This document shows positions 22,900-30,375 of a stretch of DNA of 39,044 bases, in pieces. Under the pieces are notes generated by a model, which was given only the letters and a program-made list of their open reading frames with translations, had not been told where the DNA came from and made no database searches. The position numbers and the translations under genes are program-made. The first letter of the stretch is position 1, and each line of letters opens with the position of its first letter. Source of the stretch: Bacteroidota bacterium (GTDB lineage: Bacteria > Bacteroidota > Bacteroidia > NS11-12g > UBA955); NCBI GenBank assembly GCA_009918425.1, contig RGEC01000002.1:1-39044 (forward strand), given 5' to 3'.

Positions 22900-23852
22900 A
22901 ACCACCCTATGATATTACCCCACGGATACTGGATTTCATCAGTTCCATTTCAGAGAAGATAGGCATGGTCAATGCAACGCATTTATACAAGAAATCGCCT
23001 GAGTTACTTAAAAAGAGCCGAGTCAAAACCATTCATTCCTCGCTGCAGATTGAAGGCAATACCCTTACCGAAGAACAAATTACAGCATTGATTGAAAATA
23101 AAAGAGTAGTTGGACCACGCAAGGATGTACTTGAGGTTTTAAATGCCATACAGGTTTACGAGAAGCTTCATACATATCGCTATACATCGGAAAAAAGCTT
23201 CCTGAAAGCCCATGCAACACTGATGCAAGGCCTTGTAGAGCATGCCGGAAAATACCGAAATAAAGGGGTGGGCATCGTGAAAGGTACCAAGGTTGAGCAT
23301 ATCGCACCGCCACACGAAAATGTTCCCCATTTGATGAAAAACCTGTTTGCCTACTTGAATGATTCCGGGGAATCTGCACTCATTAAAAGCTGTGTTTTTC
23401 ACTATGAACTGGAATTTATCCATCCGTTTATCGATGGAAATGGAAGAATGGGAAGGCTATGGCAAACGTTAATCCTGATTGACCGCTATCCTATCTTTGA
23501 ATATTTACCTTTCGAAACTTTAATCAAAAATACGCAGGACGCATATTATAAATCACTTGCGTTGAGTGATAAAACCGGGAAATCGACCCCATTTATTGAA
23601 TACATGCTGGAGGTTATTGATAAATGCCTCGAAGACCTGCTTGCCTTCAATAGCAGAATTATGAGCGATGATGACCGACTGGAACACTTTATTACGCTAG
23701 GTTTCAGCGATTTTAGCCGCAAGGATTACATGAATGTATTTAAAAGTATTTCTTCGGCTACTGCCAGCAGAGACTTGAAAAAGGGTCTGGAACTGCAGTA
23801 TTTCGAAAGCACGGGTAACATGAATAAAACGCGTTACCGGGTGAAACGTTGA
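22896..23852 (+). CDS. Fic family protein (class II AMP-transferase) with C-terminal winged helix
   Basis: A 318-residue protein. The Fic core has the complete active-site motif HPFIDGNGRMGR (His176 to Arg187), so AMPylation activity is expected. The inhibitory motif (S/T)xxxE(G/N) is present near the N-terminus as SLQIEG (Ser49, Glu53, Gly54), which makes it class II, self-inhibited in cis. Residues about 255-318 (FSRKDYMNVFKSISSATASR, then DLKKGLELQYFESTG, KTRYRV) read as a winged helix, as in SoFic-type proteins. It targets cytoplasmic proteins; the target is unknown. Repeats over its promoter and start suggest autoregulation. It is a single gene divergent from the kelch/xse operon. Confidence 0.9.
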   Translation: MKPPYDITPRILDFISSISEKIGMVNATHLYKKSPELLKKSRVKTIHSSLQIEGNTLTEEQITALIENKRVVGPRKDVLEVLNAIQVYEKLHTYRYTSEKSFLKAHATLMQGLVEHAGKYRNKGVGIVKGTKVEHIAPPHENVPHLMKNLFAYLNDSGESALIKSCVFHYELEFIHPFIDGNGRMGRLWQTLILIDRYPIFEYLPFETLIKNTQDAYYKSLALSDKTGKSTPFIEYMLEVIDKCLEDLLAFNSRIMSDDDRLEHFITLGFSDFSRKDYMNVFKSISSATASRDLKKGLELQYFESTGNMNKTRYRVKR

Positions 23853-23944
23853 AACTTGTATGTAGCAGCACAAGCTTTTTTGCAAAGCAACCCATCTGTG
23901 CAGATTCTGTGTAAAAGGCATGTTCCGCTTTGCTTAAATATGGG

Positions 23945-23952
23945 TAACTTTG
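23945..23952 (+). promoter_or_regulatory. -7 promoter element of purS
   Basis: TAACTTTG fits TAnnTTTG. It ends four bases before the GTG that begins the conserved PurS sequence at 23957, so transcription would start at or within a base or two of the start codon. No consensus -33 element was found at the usual spacing. Confidence 0.5.
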
Positions 23953-23956
23953 CCTT

Positions 23957-24208
23957 GTGAAATTCTTCGCAGAAATTGAAATCATGCCCAAAAAAGGATT
24001 GTTGGATCCACAGGGCAAGGCGGTTACCCACAGCATGGCATCCATCGGCCTGTCCCAAGTGAGTGAGGTACGTGTGGGTAAATTTATGACCCTTGAAATG
24101 GAGGCCGCTGATGAGGCAGCTGCTTATGCCGCCGCAGAAACTGCCTGCAAGAAATTGCTGGCCAACCTGATCATGGAAAGCTACCATATTCGCGTAAAAG
24201 CGCTGTAA
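23957..24208 (+). CDS. purS: Phosphoribosylformylglycinamidine synthase subunit PurS
   Basis: An 83-residue protein with a GTG start: MKFFAEIEIMPKKGLLDPQG, then KAVTHSMASIGLSQVSEVRVGKF and a final ESYHIRVKAL. This is the PurS pattern (IxxMPKxGxLDPQGxAV). PurS is the small subunit that bridges PurQ and the short-form PurL in the fourth step of purine synthesis. An internal ATG (residue 10) would lose the conserved first strand, so the GTG is preferred even though the promoter leaves almost no leader. purQ and purL are not in the window. The next gene overlaps its stop by one base. Confidence 0.88.
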   Translation: MKFFAEIEIMPKKGLLDPQGKAVTHSMASIGLSQVSEVRVGKFMTLEMEAADEAAAYAAAETACKKLLANLIMESYHIRVKAL

Positions 24209-24516
24209 TGATTGTTTATAACGTTACCTGCCACATCTCAGCCGATATGGAAGCAGAATGGCTTGCATGGATGCTAAACGAGCATCTGCCCGATGTAATG
24301 GCCACCGGTTGTTTTCTGGAAGTAAAAATGATGCGGCTGCTCACGCAGGCCGATGATGATGAAGGTGTGAACATAGCCGTTCAGTACACCGCACAAAGCA
24401 TGGCGGATTATGAGCACTACCGCGATACCCATGCACCGGCCCTTCAGGCCAAAACCCGCGAAAAATATGGTGAGCGTGTACTGGCTTATCGCAGTTTGCT
24501 GGAAGTGCTGCATTAA
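24208..24516 (+). CDS. DUF4286 family protein
   Basis: A 102-residue cytoplasmic protein without a signal peptide: MIVYNVTCHISADMEAEWLA, WMLNEHLPDVMATGCF, then a glutamate/aspartate-rich turn and the YEHYRDTHAPALQAKTREKYGERV helix. This matches DUF4286, a small ferredoxin-fold family common in Bacteroidota with unknown function. It is coupled to purS by a TAATG overlap, but there is no known purine role for the family. Confidence 0.8.
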   Translation: MIVYNVTCHISADMEAEWLAWMLNEHLPDVMATGCFLEVKMMRLLTQADDDEGVNIAVQYTAQSMADYEHYRDTHAPALQAKTREKYGERVLAYRSLLEVLH

Positions 24517-24560
24517 CCGGAGTTCGGTTTAATGAACAAATCCTTACAGAATTCCCTTGA

Positions 24561-25061
24561 TTATTGCCATTGAACGGTCAACACCACGGTGATATCCTTT
24601 CCGGTCAGGGTGATGGTTCCGGGGTATTGCCCCAGATAGTTATTGGGGTTGAATGCCACACTGCCAATTACATCACTTGGATCCAGCAGGTCATAATCCA
24701 GAATCTGTATGTTTCTGGCGGTATTCAGTGGTGAAATGTTGTGTGCGGGGTTTACTGTCCAGCTACGGGGAAGGTTTCCGGCTGCTGTGTTGTCAAAGCG
24801 GGCACTGGTTCCATCCACCAGCACATCGCCGTTGGCATTGGTGATTTTATAGCATACATCAGGTCCGTCAAATAAATCCCAGCCGGCACCGTTGCCATCG
24901 GCAAAAGGCATCTGGGTAACGCTCACATTCTTTATGACACAACTTTTGGGCGCGTCAAGAATAAACAGATTTTTGGAAACCGTGTTTGATCCGCCCGGAC
25001 CTTTGGCGGTAAGTTTAAGCATTCCTGCCATTAAAACAAAGGGAAAAATGGCAGTTCTCAT
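24561..25061 (-). CDS. Secreted protein with a C2-like domain
   Basis: The ATG at 25061 (MRTAIFPFVLMAGMLKLTAKG) gives a plausible signal peptide; the upstream extension to 25118 is not favoured. The 166-residue precursor reads as one beta-sandwich: VIKNVSVTQMPFADGNGAGWD, LFDGPDVCYKITNANGDVLV, SWTVNPAHNISPL, then NIQILDYDLLDPSDVIGSVA and a final GKDITVVLTVQWQ strand. The order (a polar loop after strand 1, a DPxV-like GPDVCYKI strand, a D-x-D-xx-xxDxIG loop) resembles a C2 domain. The acidic loops could bind calcium. The function is unknown; it is flanked by divergent and convergent genes and stands alone. Confidence 0.5.
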   Translation of the reverse strand: MRTAIFPFVLMAGMLKLTAKGPGGSNTVSKNLFILDAPKSCVIKNVSVTQMPFADGNGAGWDLFDGPDVCYKITNANGDVLVDGTSARFDNTAAGNLPRSWTVNPAHNISPLNTARNIQILDYDLLDPSDVIGSVAFNPNNYLGQYPGTITLTGKDITVVLTVQWQ

Positions 25062-25239
25062 AGGTTGTTTGAATGAGTAGTGAAACACGAAACTATTGTA
25101 TTTAGCACAAACAACCATAGCATTTCAAAAAATAATGTTTCGGGCACAACACGGCAGATGGTTGCAACGCCATGAATTAGTTGGCATCGGTTTACACAGC
25201 TACCTTTCAGTTATCCTGATGGAATAAGCTACTTAATAC

Positions 25240-25878
25240 TTATTTAATGATATTTCTGTAGTTTTCTATAACGGATTTAGCATCTGTGCAATCTATGCTC
25301 CAATGATAGAGGGAATCATTTAGCCATTTTATGGCTTCACACATTTCATCATGGTATTCTATTAAAACGGATCGTTTCCAACTAATGGGCTCATGATGAA
25401 AAATTCTGTTTCTGATTTTTCTGAACATGGTGAATTTTCTACTCATGGTTTTTCTTTTCCTCAAATGCTTAGGGCAATGGGGAAATGACAGTCGCAAATG
25501 TTTCCATAAGCTAGCCTCTAACCTGCTGTCCAATAGCGATGTCCAAAAGCCAAATGACAGTTCCGGAATTATTTTATTTGGGTCTGAAAATGTATTCTTC
25601 TTTGCTTCCTGCAACTGTTTTTTCTGGTGCTCATTCATCAAACTCATAAAGACTGTATTATCAAACCAACATTGATTTTTAAAGTATTTTTGCAGCTGAT
25701 TATTAAAGTTATTTCGGAGTGAAACTTCGAGTATGGACAGCAAAGGGTAGAATGATTGTGAAATCTTAATGTTGGCCTTATAATGAAGCAGGGCCTTGTT
25801 TAAATTGTTATCCTGATAAATTAAATAGGGATTTATCCTAACAGGAGATATGCTTTTTATAATTGCCTCTTCTAACAT
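25240..25878 (-). CDS. Abi family (AbiD/AbiF-like) HEPN protein
   Basis: A 212-residue protein with an ATG start. The sequence follows the Abi_2 pattern: an N-terminal helix with RINPYLI, FYPLLSILEVSLRNNFNNQL, IIPELSFGFWTSLLDSR and a second half with LRKRKTM, MFRKIRNRIFHHEPISW. The RNRIFH step (Arg156, His161) is the RxxxxH motif of HEPN ribonuclease domains. Relatives provide phage abortive infection, and AbiF-type proteins are thought to work with a small RNA. The leader region contains, on the opposite strand, a complete promoter-terminator unit (25863-25957). A -7 element for this gene lies at 25975-25982, leaving a leader of about 90 bases. Confidence 0.85.
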   Translation of the reverse strand: MLEEAIIKSISPVRINPYLIYQDNNLNKALLHYKANIKISQSFYPLLSILEVSLRNNFNNQLQKYFKNQCWFDNTVFMSLMNEHQKKQLQEAKKNTFSDPNKIIPELSFGFWTSLLDSRLEASLWKHLRLSFPHCPKHLRKRKTMSRKFTMFRKIRNRIFHHEPISWKRSVLIEYHDEMCEAIKWLNDSLYHWSIDCTDAKSVIENYRNIIK

Positions 25879-25893
25879 TTTGTTGTATATTTG
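25863..25893 (+). promoter_or_regulatory. Promoter of the candidate antisense/divergent small RNA
   Basis: TTG at 25863-25865, a 20-bp spacer and TATATTTG at 25886-25893 match the Bacteroidota -33/-7 consensus (TTTG, 19-21 bp, TAnnTTTG). The -33 part lies inside the 5' end of the Abi coding region, and the start point would fall near 25899. No protein-coding frame on the plus strand is served by it. Confidence 0.6.
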
Positions 25894-25898
25894 TATTG

Positions 25899-25957
25899 GA
25901 GTCCCGGTTCTTCCTCTCCCAGATAATTCATGCTGGTGATGAAGCCGGGTTTTTTGT
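25899..25957 (+). ncRNA. Candidate small non-coding RNA opposite the Abi leader
   Basis: From the predicted start (about 25899) the RNA would contain CCCGG (25903-25907), a pyrimidine-rich stretch, a hairpin TTCAT-GCTGGTG-ATGAA (25927-25943) and CCGGG (25945-25949), followed by six T, G and five more T (25950-25960). The CCCGG/CCGGG outer helix and the U-tract make a terminator-like end. No open frame of note lies within. It is fully antisense to the presumed 5' leader of the Abi gene and is divergent from it. The ends are estimates; the RNA has not been matched to any known family. Confidence 0.5.
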
Positions 25958-25974
25958 TTTTAGATTACTTTAAA

Positions 25975-25982
25975 CAAAAGTA
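25975..25982 (-). promoter_or_regulatory. Possible -7 element of the Abi gene
   Basis: The minus strand reads TACTTTTG, fitting TAnnTTTG; TTG of a possible -33 element lies 22 bp further upstream, slightly long. A start near 25970 would give a leader spanning the whole small-RNA unit. Confidence 0.4.
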
Positions 25983-26026
25983 GAATAAAAACATCGAAAA
26001 AAAACAATATAGTTAGCTTGTCTTCC

Positions 26027-27049
26027 ATGCCTCAAATTCATTCCGCACATACATTTCCCTTTCCAAACCACACCCTTATCGATGTGCGCAGTGAGGCAGA
26101 ATTTGAACGAGGTCACATTCCCGGTGCGGTAAACATTCCATTGTTGCGCAACGAGGAACGGGTGCAGGTGGGTACCACCTACAAACAATCGGGCAGGGAT
26201 GCTGCTGTGGCAGTGGGTTTTAAACTCATCGGTCCACGTTTTTACGAATTGTATCAGCAGTTCAAAAGTGCCGGTTCAAGCCCGTTGTTTTATTGCTGGC
26301 GCGGTGGATTGCGCAGCCATATTTCTGCCACCCTGCTGGAGTGGGGGGGAGAGCAAGTACATCTATTATCCGGTGGCTACAAAGCCTACCGGCACGTTGT
26401 GCAAACCAAAATCAATGAGCCCCGCAACATGCTGTTGCTGGGCGGCATGACAGGCGTGGGAAAAACAGAAATTTTGCAGTTGCTGTTACAAAGAGGCTAT
26501 CCTGTGGTGGATCTGGAAGGCCTGGCCTCGCACCGCGGCAGCGCATTGGGTGGATTGGGCATGCCCACGCAGCCCACGGTGGAAATGTTTGAAAACCGGC
26601 TGCATGCGGCTATTTCAGCATTGCCTGCCAATAAAACCCTCATACTGGAAAGCGAAAGTCGAAAAATAGGCAGCTGTGTAATGCCAGATGGGTTTTGGAA
26701 CAGTATGTTGCAAAGTCCGGTAGTGGAAATTCAGGTTTCACAGGCACAGCGCACCGAGCGTTTGGTGAAAGAATATGCGGGTTTTGATGCAGCTGTGCTG
26801 GCCGAAAAAACCGAAAAACTGCGCAAAAGACTGGGTGGTTTGCAGTGTCAGCAGGCGCAGGAAGCCATTTTGAAGGGAGATAAAACCACCTGGGTGCAGC
26901 TGCTGATGGGGTATTACGATAAATCGTACCGGTATTTTGTGGAAGAGAATGGTTACCGGCCGGAAGCATTGGCTTGGGACTGGCAGCAAACCGAAAATAG
27001 CCTGCAATTGTTACTGGAAAAACTGAAATCTTATGGAATTGAAGAATAA
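26027..27049 (+). CDS. mnmH: tRNA 2-selenouridine/geranyl-2-thiouridine synthase MnmH
   Basis: The ATG at 26027 (MPQIHS) is preferred to a TTG nine bases upstream. The 340-residue protein has an N-terminal rhodanese domain (LIDVRSEAEFERGHIPGAVN, with the active cysteine Cys90 in FYCWRGGLRS) and a P-loop domain with Walker A GGMTGVGKTE at about 139-148. This is the standard MnmH/SelU layout: the enzyme replaces sulfur by selenium at the wobble uridine of certain tRNAs through a geranylated intermediate. No selD is visible in the window. Length and motifs are complete. It overlaps the next gene by 17 bases. Confidence 0.92.
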   Translation: MPQIHSAHTFPFPNHTLIDVRSEAEFERGHIPGAVNIPLLRNEERVQVGTTYKQSGRDAAVAVGFKLIGPRFYELYQQFKSAGSSPLFYCWRGGLRSHISATLLEWGGEQVHLLSGGYKAYRHVVQTKINEPRNMLLLGGMTGVGKTEILQLLLQRGYPVVDLEGLASHRGSALGGLGMPTQPTVEMFENRLHAAISALPANKTLILESESRKIGSCVMPDGFWNSMLQSPVVEIQVSQAQRTERLVKEYAGFDAAVLAEKTEKLRKRLGGLQCQQAQEAILKGDKTTWVQLLMGYYDKSYRYFVEENGYRPEALAWDWQQTENSLQLLLEKLKSYGIEE

Positions 27050-27722
27050 AATAGCTGTTGTAACCGGTGCCAACAAAGGCATTGGCCTGGAGTGTGTGAA
27101 AATGTTGCTGGAAAAAGGCGCAATCGTTTATGGGATTTGCCGCAGCGGTTGCAGTTTGCAGCATGAAAATTATCATTGTTTGCACGCCGATGTGGGCAAT
27201 CAGTCCCAGGTAGATGCCGTGATGGACAGCATATTGCAAAAACACAGCGCGGTGGATGTTCTCATCAACAATGCCGGTCTGGGTTATTTTGGTTTTTGTG
27301 AAGAGATACCCGTGGAGCAGTGGCAGGAAATGTTCAATACCAATGTAAGCGGTATTTTCTATTTCACGCGCAGGGTGTTGCCGGGCATGAAAAAGCAGGA
27401 TGTAGGGCATATTGTAAACATTGCCAGCATTGCCGGTCTGGAAGGGTATCAGCAGGTTTCGGGGTATTGCGCCACCAAATTTGCGGTGCGTGGCTTCAGC
27501 GATGCGTTGTACAAAGAGGTGCGTGATTTTGGGGTGAAGGTTACCTGCGTTTATCCCGGCAGCGTAAAAACCGATTTTTTCCGCCACAGCGAAAACATCA
27601 AAGCGCACGATAACATGCTGATGCCGGAGGATGTGGCCTCACAAATTGTGTATGCTTTGGAAAGCCCCCGCAATTTCCACCATGTAAACCTGGAAATACG
27701 TCCCCTGAAACCAAGGGGGTGA
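27033..27722 (+). CDS. Short-chain dehydrogenase/reductase
   Basis: A 229-residue classical SDR: cofactor motif TGANKGIG (residues 11-18), NNAG in VLINNAGLGYFG, a catalytic serine in NIASIAGLEG and the YxxxK pair in YCATKFA. The motif VYPGSVKTDF follows as expected. The substrate cannot be told. It starts inside mnmH in another frame, so the two are cotranscribed. The last residues (IRPLKPRG) are encoded by a hairpin CCCCT-GAAACCA-AGGGG (27702-27718) that resembles the palindromic repeats just beyond the stop codon, so the C-terminus may have been shaped by repeat insertion. Confidence 0.9.
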   Translation: MELKNKIAVVTGANKGIGLECVKMLLEKGAIVYGICRSGCSLQHENYHCLHADVGNQSQVDAVMDSILQKHSAVDVLINNAGLGYFGFCEEIPVEQWQEMFNTNVSGIFYFTRRVLPGMKKQDVGHIVNIASIAGLEGYQQVSGYCATKFAVRGFSDALYKEVRDFGVKVTCVYPGSVKTDFFRHSENIKAHDNMLMPEDVASQIVYALESPRNFHHVNLEIRPLKPRG

Positions 27723-27724
27723 CA

Positions 27725-28018
27725 ATGCCACCCCTACGGAGTTCGGGATATACCGCGCCTTTGGTGCCAGCATAATGGCATCCCTTCGGGGTGAGGGTTA
27801 AAATGGGGCATGGATTGTTTGTTCGTTATTGAAATGCATTTTGTAGAGACGGATTGTTATCCGTCTCTACCAGCCCCGAAGGGGCATTATCATAATAACC
27901 AACAAACCCCGATGGGGCCACAACAATACAATACCCGAAATCAAACGATGGATGTAGCTCCATAGGAGCAAAATCTTAGTAACATCCAACCATGTAGGGA
28001 ATCAAGCCCCGTAGGGGC
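27725..28018. repeat. Cluster of CCCC-GAAG-GGGG-type palindromes
   Basis: Units seen: ATGCCACCCCTACGGAG (27725-27741) and GGCATCCCTTCGGGGTG (27777-27793), related to each other; GCCCCGAAGGGGC (27873-27885); CCCCGATGGGG (27907-27917); GCTCCATAGGAGC (27957-27969); GCCCCGTAGGGGC (28006-28018). All have 4-5 bp GC-rich arms and a 3-base centre. The spacers differ in length and sequence, so this is not a CRISPR array. Similar small repeats are widespread between genes in many Bacteroidota genomes; their origin is unknown. Confidence 0.75.
27843..27870. repeat. GTAGAGACG palindrome, second copy
   Basis: GTAGAGACGGAT-TGTT-ATCCGTCTCTAC, perfect 12-bp arms. It shares GTAGAGACG/CGTCTCTAC with the 38-bp palindrome at 1-38 while the centre differs, as in REP-type elements where the arms are conserved. 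Confidence 0.8.
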
Positions 28019-28125
28019 GGCATAGGATATACAGGCCCGTGAGACTGATCATTACCCTTCACCAATAGCAAGACCGGAGCGGATATAATTACCTAACCAA
28101 CGCTATTTATTCAGCGCACTGTTTT

Positions 28126-28157
28126 ACCGGCTTCTCTATCAGCCGGTTTTGGTTTTC
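28126..28157 (+). terminator. Terminator downstream of mnmH-SDR
   Basis: ACCGGCT, an eight-base loop TCTCTATC and AGCCGGT (28126-28147) are followed by TTTGGTTTTC. It may end transcripts from the mnmH-SDR operon that read through the repeat cluster. Confidence 0.55.
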
Positions 28158-28258
28158 TCTGTGCTGCAACACTGCTTTTGGTCCGGCGCTGATTTTTCAT
28201 CCATTGTCATATCCCTTCATTGCCCAAAATTTTGCATCTTTGCAATTCATTTTAACCT

Positions 28259-30324
28259 ATGAAAAAAACCATATTTTCTTTATTGCTTTCTGTATTTAGT
28301 ATCTTGGGTCTGCGTGCCGATGAAGGCATGTGGCCTCTGACCATGGTGGCAAAACTGCAGGATCCTATGCAGGCAAAAGGCCTTAAACTGACCGCAGAAG
28401 ACATTTACAGCATTAACAATGCTTCACTGAAAGACGCTGTAGTTCGCCTGATGAGCAAACAGGGTCGTATGTTCTGTACCGGTGAAATTATCAGCCGTGA
28501 GGGTTTGTTTCTCACCAACCATCACTGTGGTTATGGCGCCATTCAGGAACTGAGCACCCCGCAGGATAATATTCTCAGCAATGGCTTCTGGGCCAAATCT
28601 AAAGAAGAAGAGCGTCCTGCCAATTTCAATATCGGGTTGCTCCGCAAGGTGGAAGACATTACAGATAATGTACTGAACGGTATTGCCGTAAATATGCCCG
28701 AAGCCGAGCGCAGCAAAGCTGTAACAGATGCCGTTTCCAAAGCCAAAAAAGGGATTGAAGAAAGCCTGGGCGCAGACAAAGCCAATTACGTGATTGAGGT
28801 AGTTGCTTTTTGGGGTGGTAACCGCTTCCTCGCCATGTATTATGAAGTGTATCGCGATATACGTCTGGTAGGCACGCCACCCGAAAACGTGGGCAAATTT
28901 GGCGGTGAAACCGATAACTGGCGCTGGCCTCGTCACACCTGCGATTTCAGCATGTTTCGCATTTATTCCGGTGCTGATAACAAACCCGCTGATTTGAACA
29001 AAAATAACAAACCCTATGAGCCCAAGAAGTTTTTTCCGGTTAGTCTGAAAGGTACATCAACCGGAGATTTTGCCATGATTATGGGTTATCCGGGTCGTAC
29101 CACCCGCTATACCTACAGCGAAGGTGTGCGATACCTGGGCGGCAAAGAGCGTCCCATGCGTGTGCAGGTGCGCCGGGACATCATGGATGTGTATGAAAAA
29201 TACATGAAACAGGATGCCACCATCAGACTGATGTATAGTGATAGACTGGCAGGTCTTGGCAACTACTGGAATAAGTTCAACGGTGAGGCCGGAGAGCTTA
29301 GCAAGCCCGAGATTTTTGCGGCCCGTAAAAAAGTAGAACTTGAGTTTGAAGCCTGGGTGAAAGCCAATAACAAACAGGATGTTTACGGAGAAGTAACTTC
29401 ACTGTATGATGAGGTATATCAAAAACTAAATCAGTATGGACTTTATCCCGTTTACCTGCAGGACGGAATTGCCAATAGCCAGCCTATGGTGTTTGCCATG
29501 CAGAGTTCAAGTTTGCTGCGTGATGCCAAGGATGGTAAAATGGGCCCTGAAGGAACAAAAAGTGCTGAAAAGATTTTAGGTAACCTGGAAGAGATGTTTA
29601 AGGAATTTTATGCACCTATTGAGAAGGAAGTGTTGGCGTCAGTGCTGCGTCATCTGTATGAAGATTTGGATCATGCTAATTTGCCAATTAGTCTAAATAA
29701 CCTGGTAACCAAATACAAGCGAGATTACAACAAGCTCGCAGATTACTTATGGAAAAGCAGCATATTCACAGACAAAGCCAAGCTGGCCAAGTTTATGAAA
29801 GCCCCCAAAGTAGGCACTTTAACCAAGGACCCCATTTTTGCCATCGTGAGTGGTTACAACGCTAAACTGAACGGAGATCTGAAGCCTGTTTATGACGAAA
29901 TCAATGCCAAAAAGATGCGTGCAGACCGTTTGTTTTTAGCCGGATTAAGCGAAATGAATCCTGATAAGGTTATGGCTCCCGATGCAAACGGAACCATGCG
30001 CATGACCTATGGTACTGTGTTGAATTATGATCCAAAAGACGGTGTTCAATACAAGGAGTTTACCACGGCTAAGGGTTATCTGGAAAAATATAAGGCCGGT
30101 GATTTTGAATTTGACGCTCCTCCTGCTTTAGCCCTGTAATCAACGGCAAAGGCGAACTTATTGGCACTGCATTCGATGGTAACTGGGAAGCCATTGCCAG
30201 CGACTTCGGATTCATGCCTGCTGTGCAGAGAACCATCAGTGTAGATATTCGCTTTACCCTTTTTATTATGGATAAACTGGGAGGCGCGGGTCATTTGCTG
30301 AATGAAATGACCTTGGTAAAATAA
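28259..30324 (+). pseudogene. S46 dipeptidyl peptidase (DPP7/DPP11-like) pseudogene missing the catalytic serine
   Basis: The first frame (28259-30139) encodes 626 residues: signal peptide MKKTIFSLLLSVFSILGLRA, DEGMWPL, catalytic His in LFLTNHHCGYGA (His89), and GGETDNWRWPRHTCDFS with the catalytic Asp. It stops soon after GDFEFDAPPAL. The sequence then continues in another frame from 30130 with SPVINGKGELIG, GNWEAIASDFGFMPAVQRTI and MDKLGGAGHLL to a TAA at 30324, the normal S46 C-terminus. The 35-45 residues that should lie between, including TGGNSG with the nucleophile serine, are absent, and the reading frame is shifted. As written the product cannot be an active peptidase. The enzyme family releases dipeptides from extracellular peptides in the periplasm. 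An assembly deletion is a possible alternative. Confidence 0.8.
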
Positions 30325-30330
30325 TCATCT

Positions 30331-30356
30331 AAAGCGGCGCCGAAAGGCGCCGCTTT
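30331..30356 (+). terminator. Strong intrinsic terminator
   Basis: AAAGCGGCGCC-GAAA-GGCGCCGCTTT: perfect 11-bp arms with a GNRA-type GAAA tetraloop, seven bases after the S46 reading end. Its A and T flanks allow it to act in both directions. Confidence 0.85.
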
Positions 30357-30375
30357 ATTCAATGAAGTATTAATT

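Larger units (their letters stand above)
27723..28258. other. Gene-free stretch filled with small palindromic repeats
   Basis: About 535 bp with no convincing coding frame. The first 300 bp hold a cluster of short palindromes (annotated separately), and about 28126-28157 holds a terminator hairpin. The last 60 bp carry CATCTTTG (28235-28242), one mismatch from the -7 consensus, as probable promoter of the S46 gene. Nothing else was recognised. Confidence 0.7.

Noticed and set aside
24513..24531. Hairpin AACCG-GAGTT-CGGTT after the DUF4286 gene
   Set aside because: Only 5 bp of stem and no T-run; too weak to annotate as a terminator.
25088..25110. TATTGTA followed by CACAA at similar spacing, a possible fourth operator
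   Set aside because: Only four of seven positions fit in the second arm, so it is not distinguishable from chance.
26640..27608. A 322-codon open frame on the minus strand opposite mnmH and the SDR gene
   Set aside because: It is the shadow of two well-supported plus-strand genes; its translation shows no domain, signal peptide or sensible composition.
27725..28018. Possible CRISPR array
   Set aside because: The repeated units are only 11-17 bp, vary in sequence, and are separated by unequal spacers; no cas gene is nearby.
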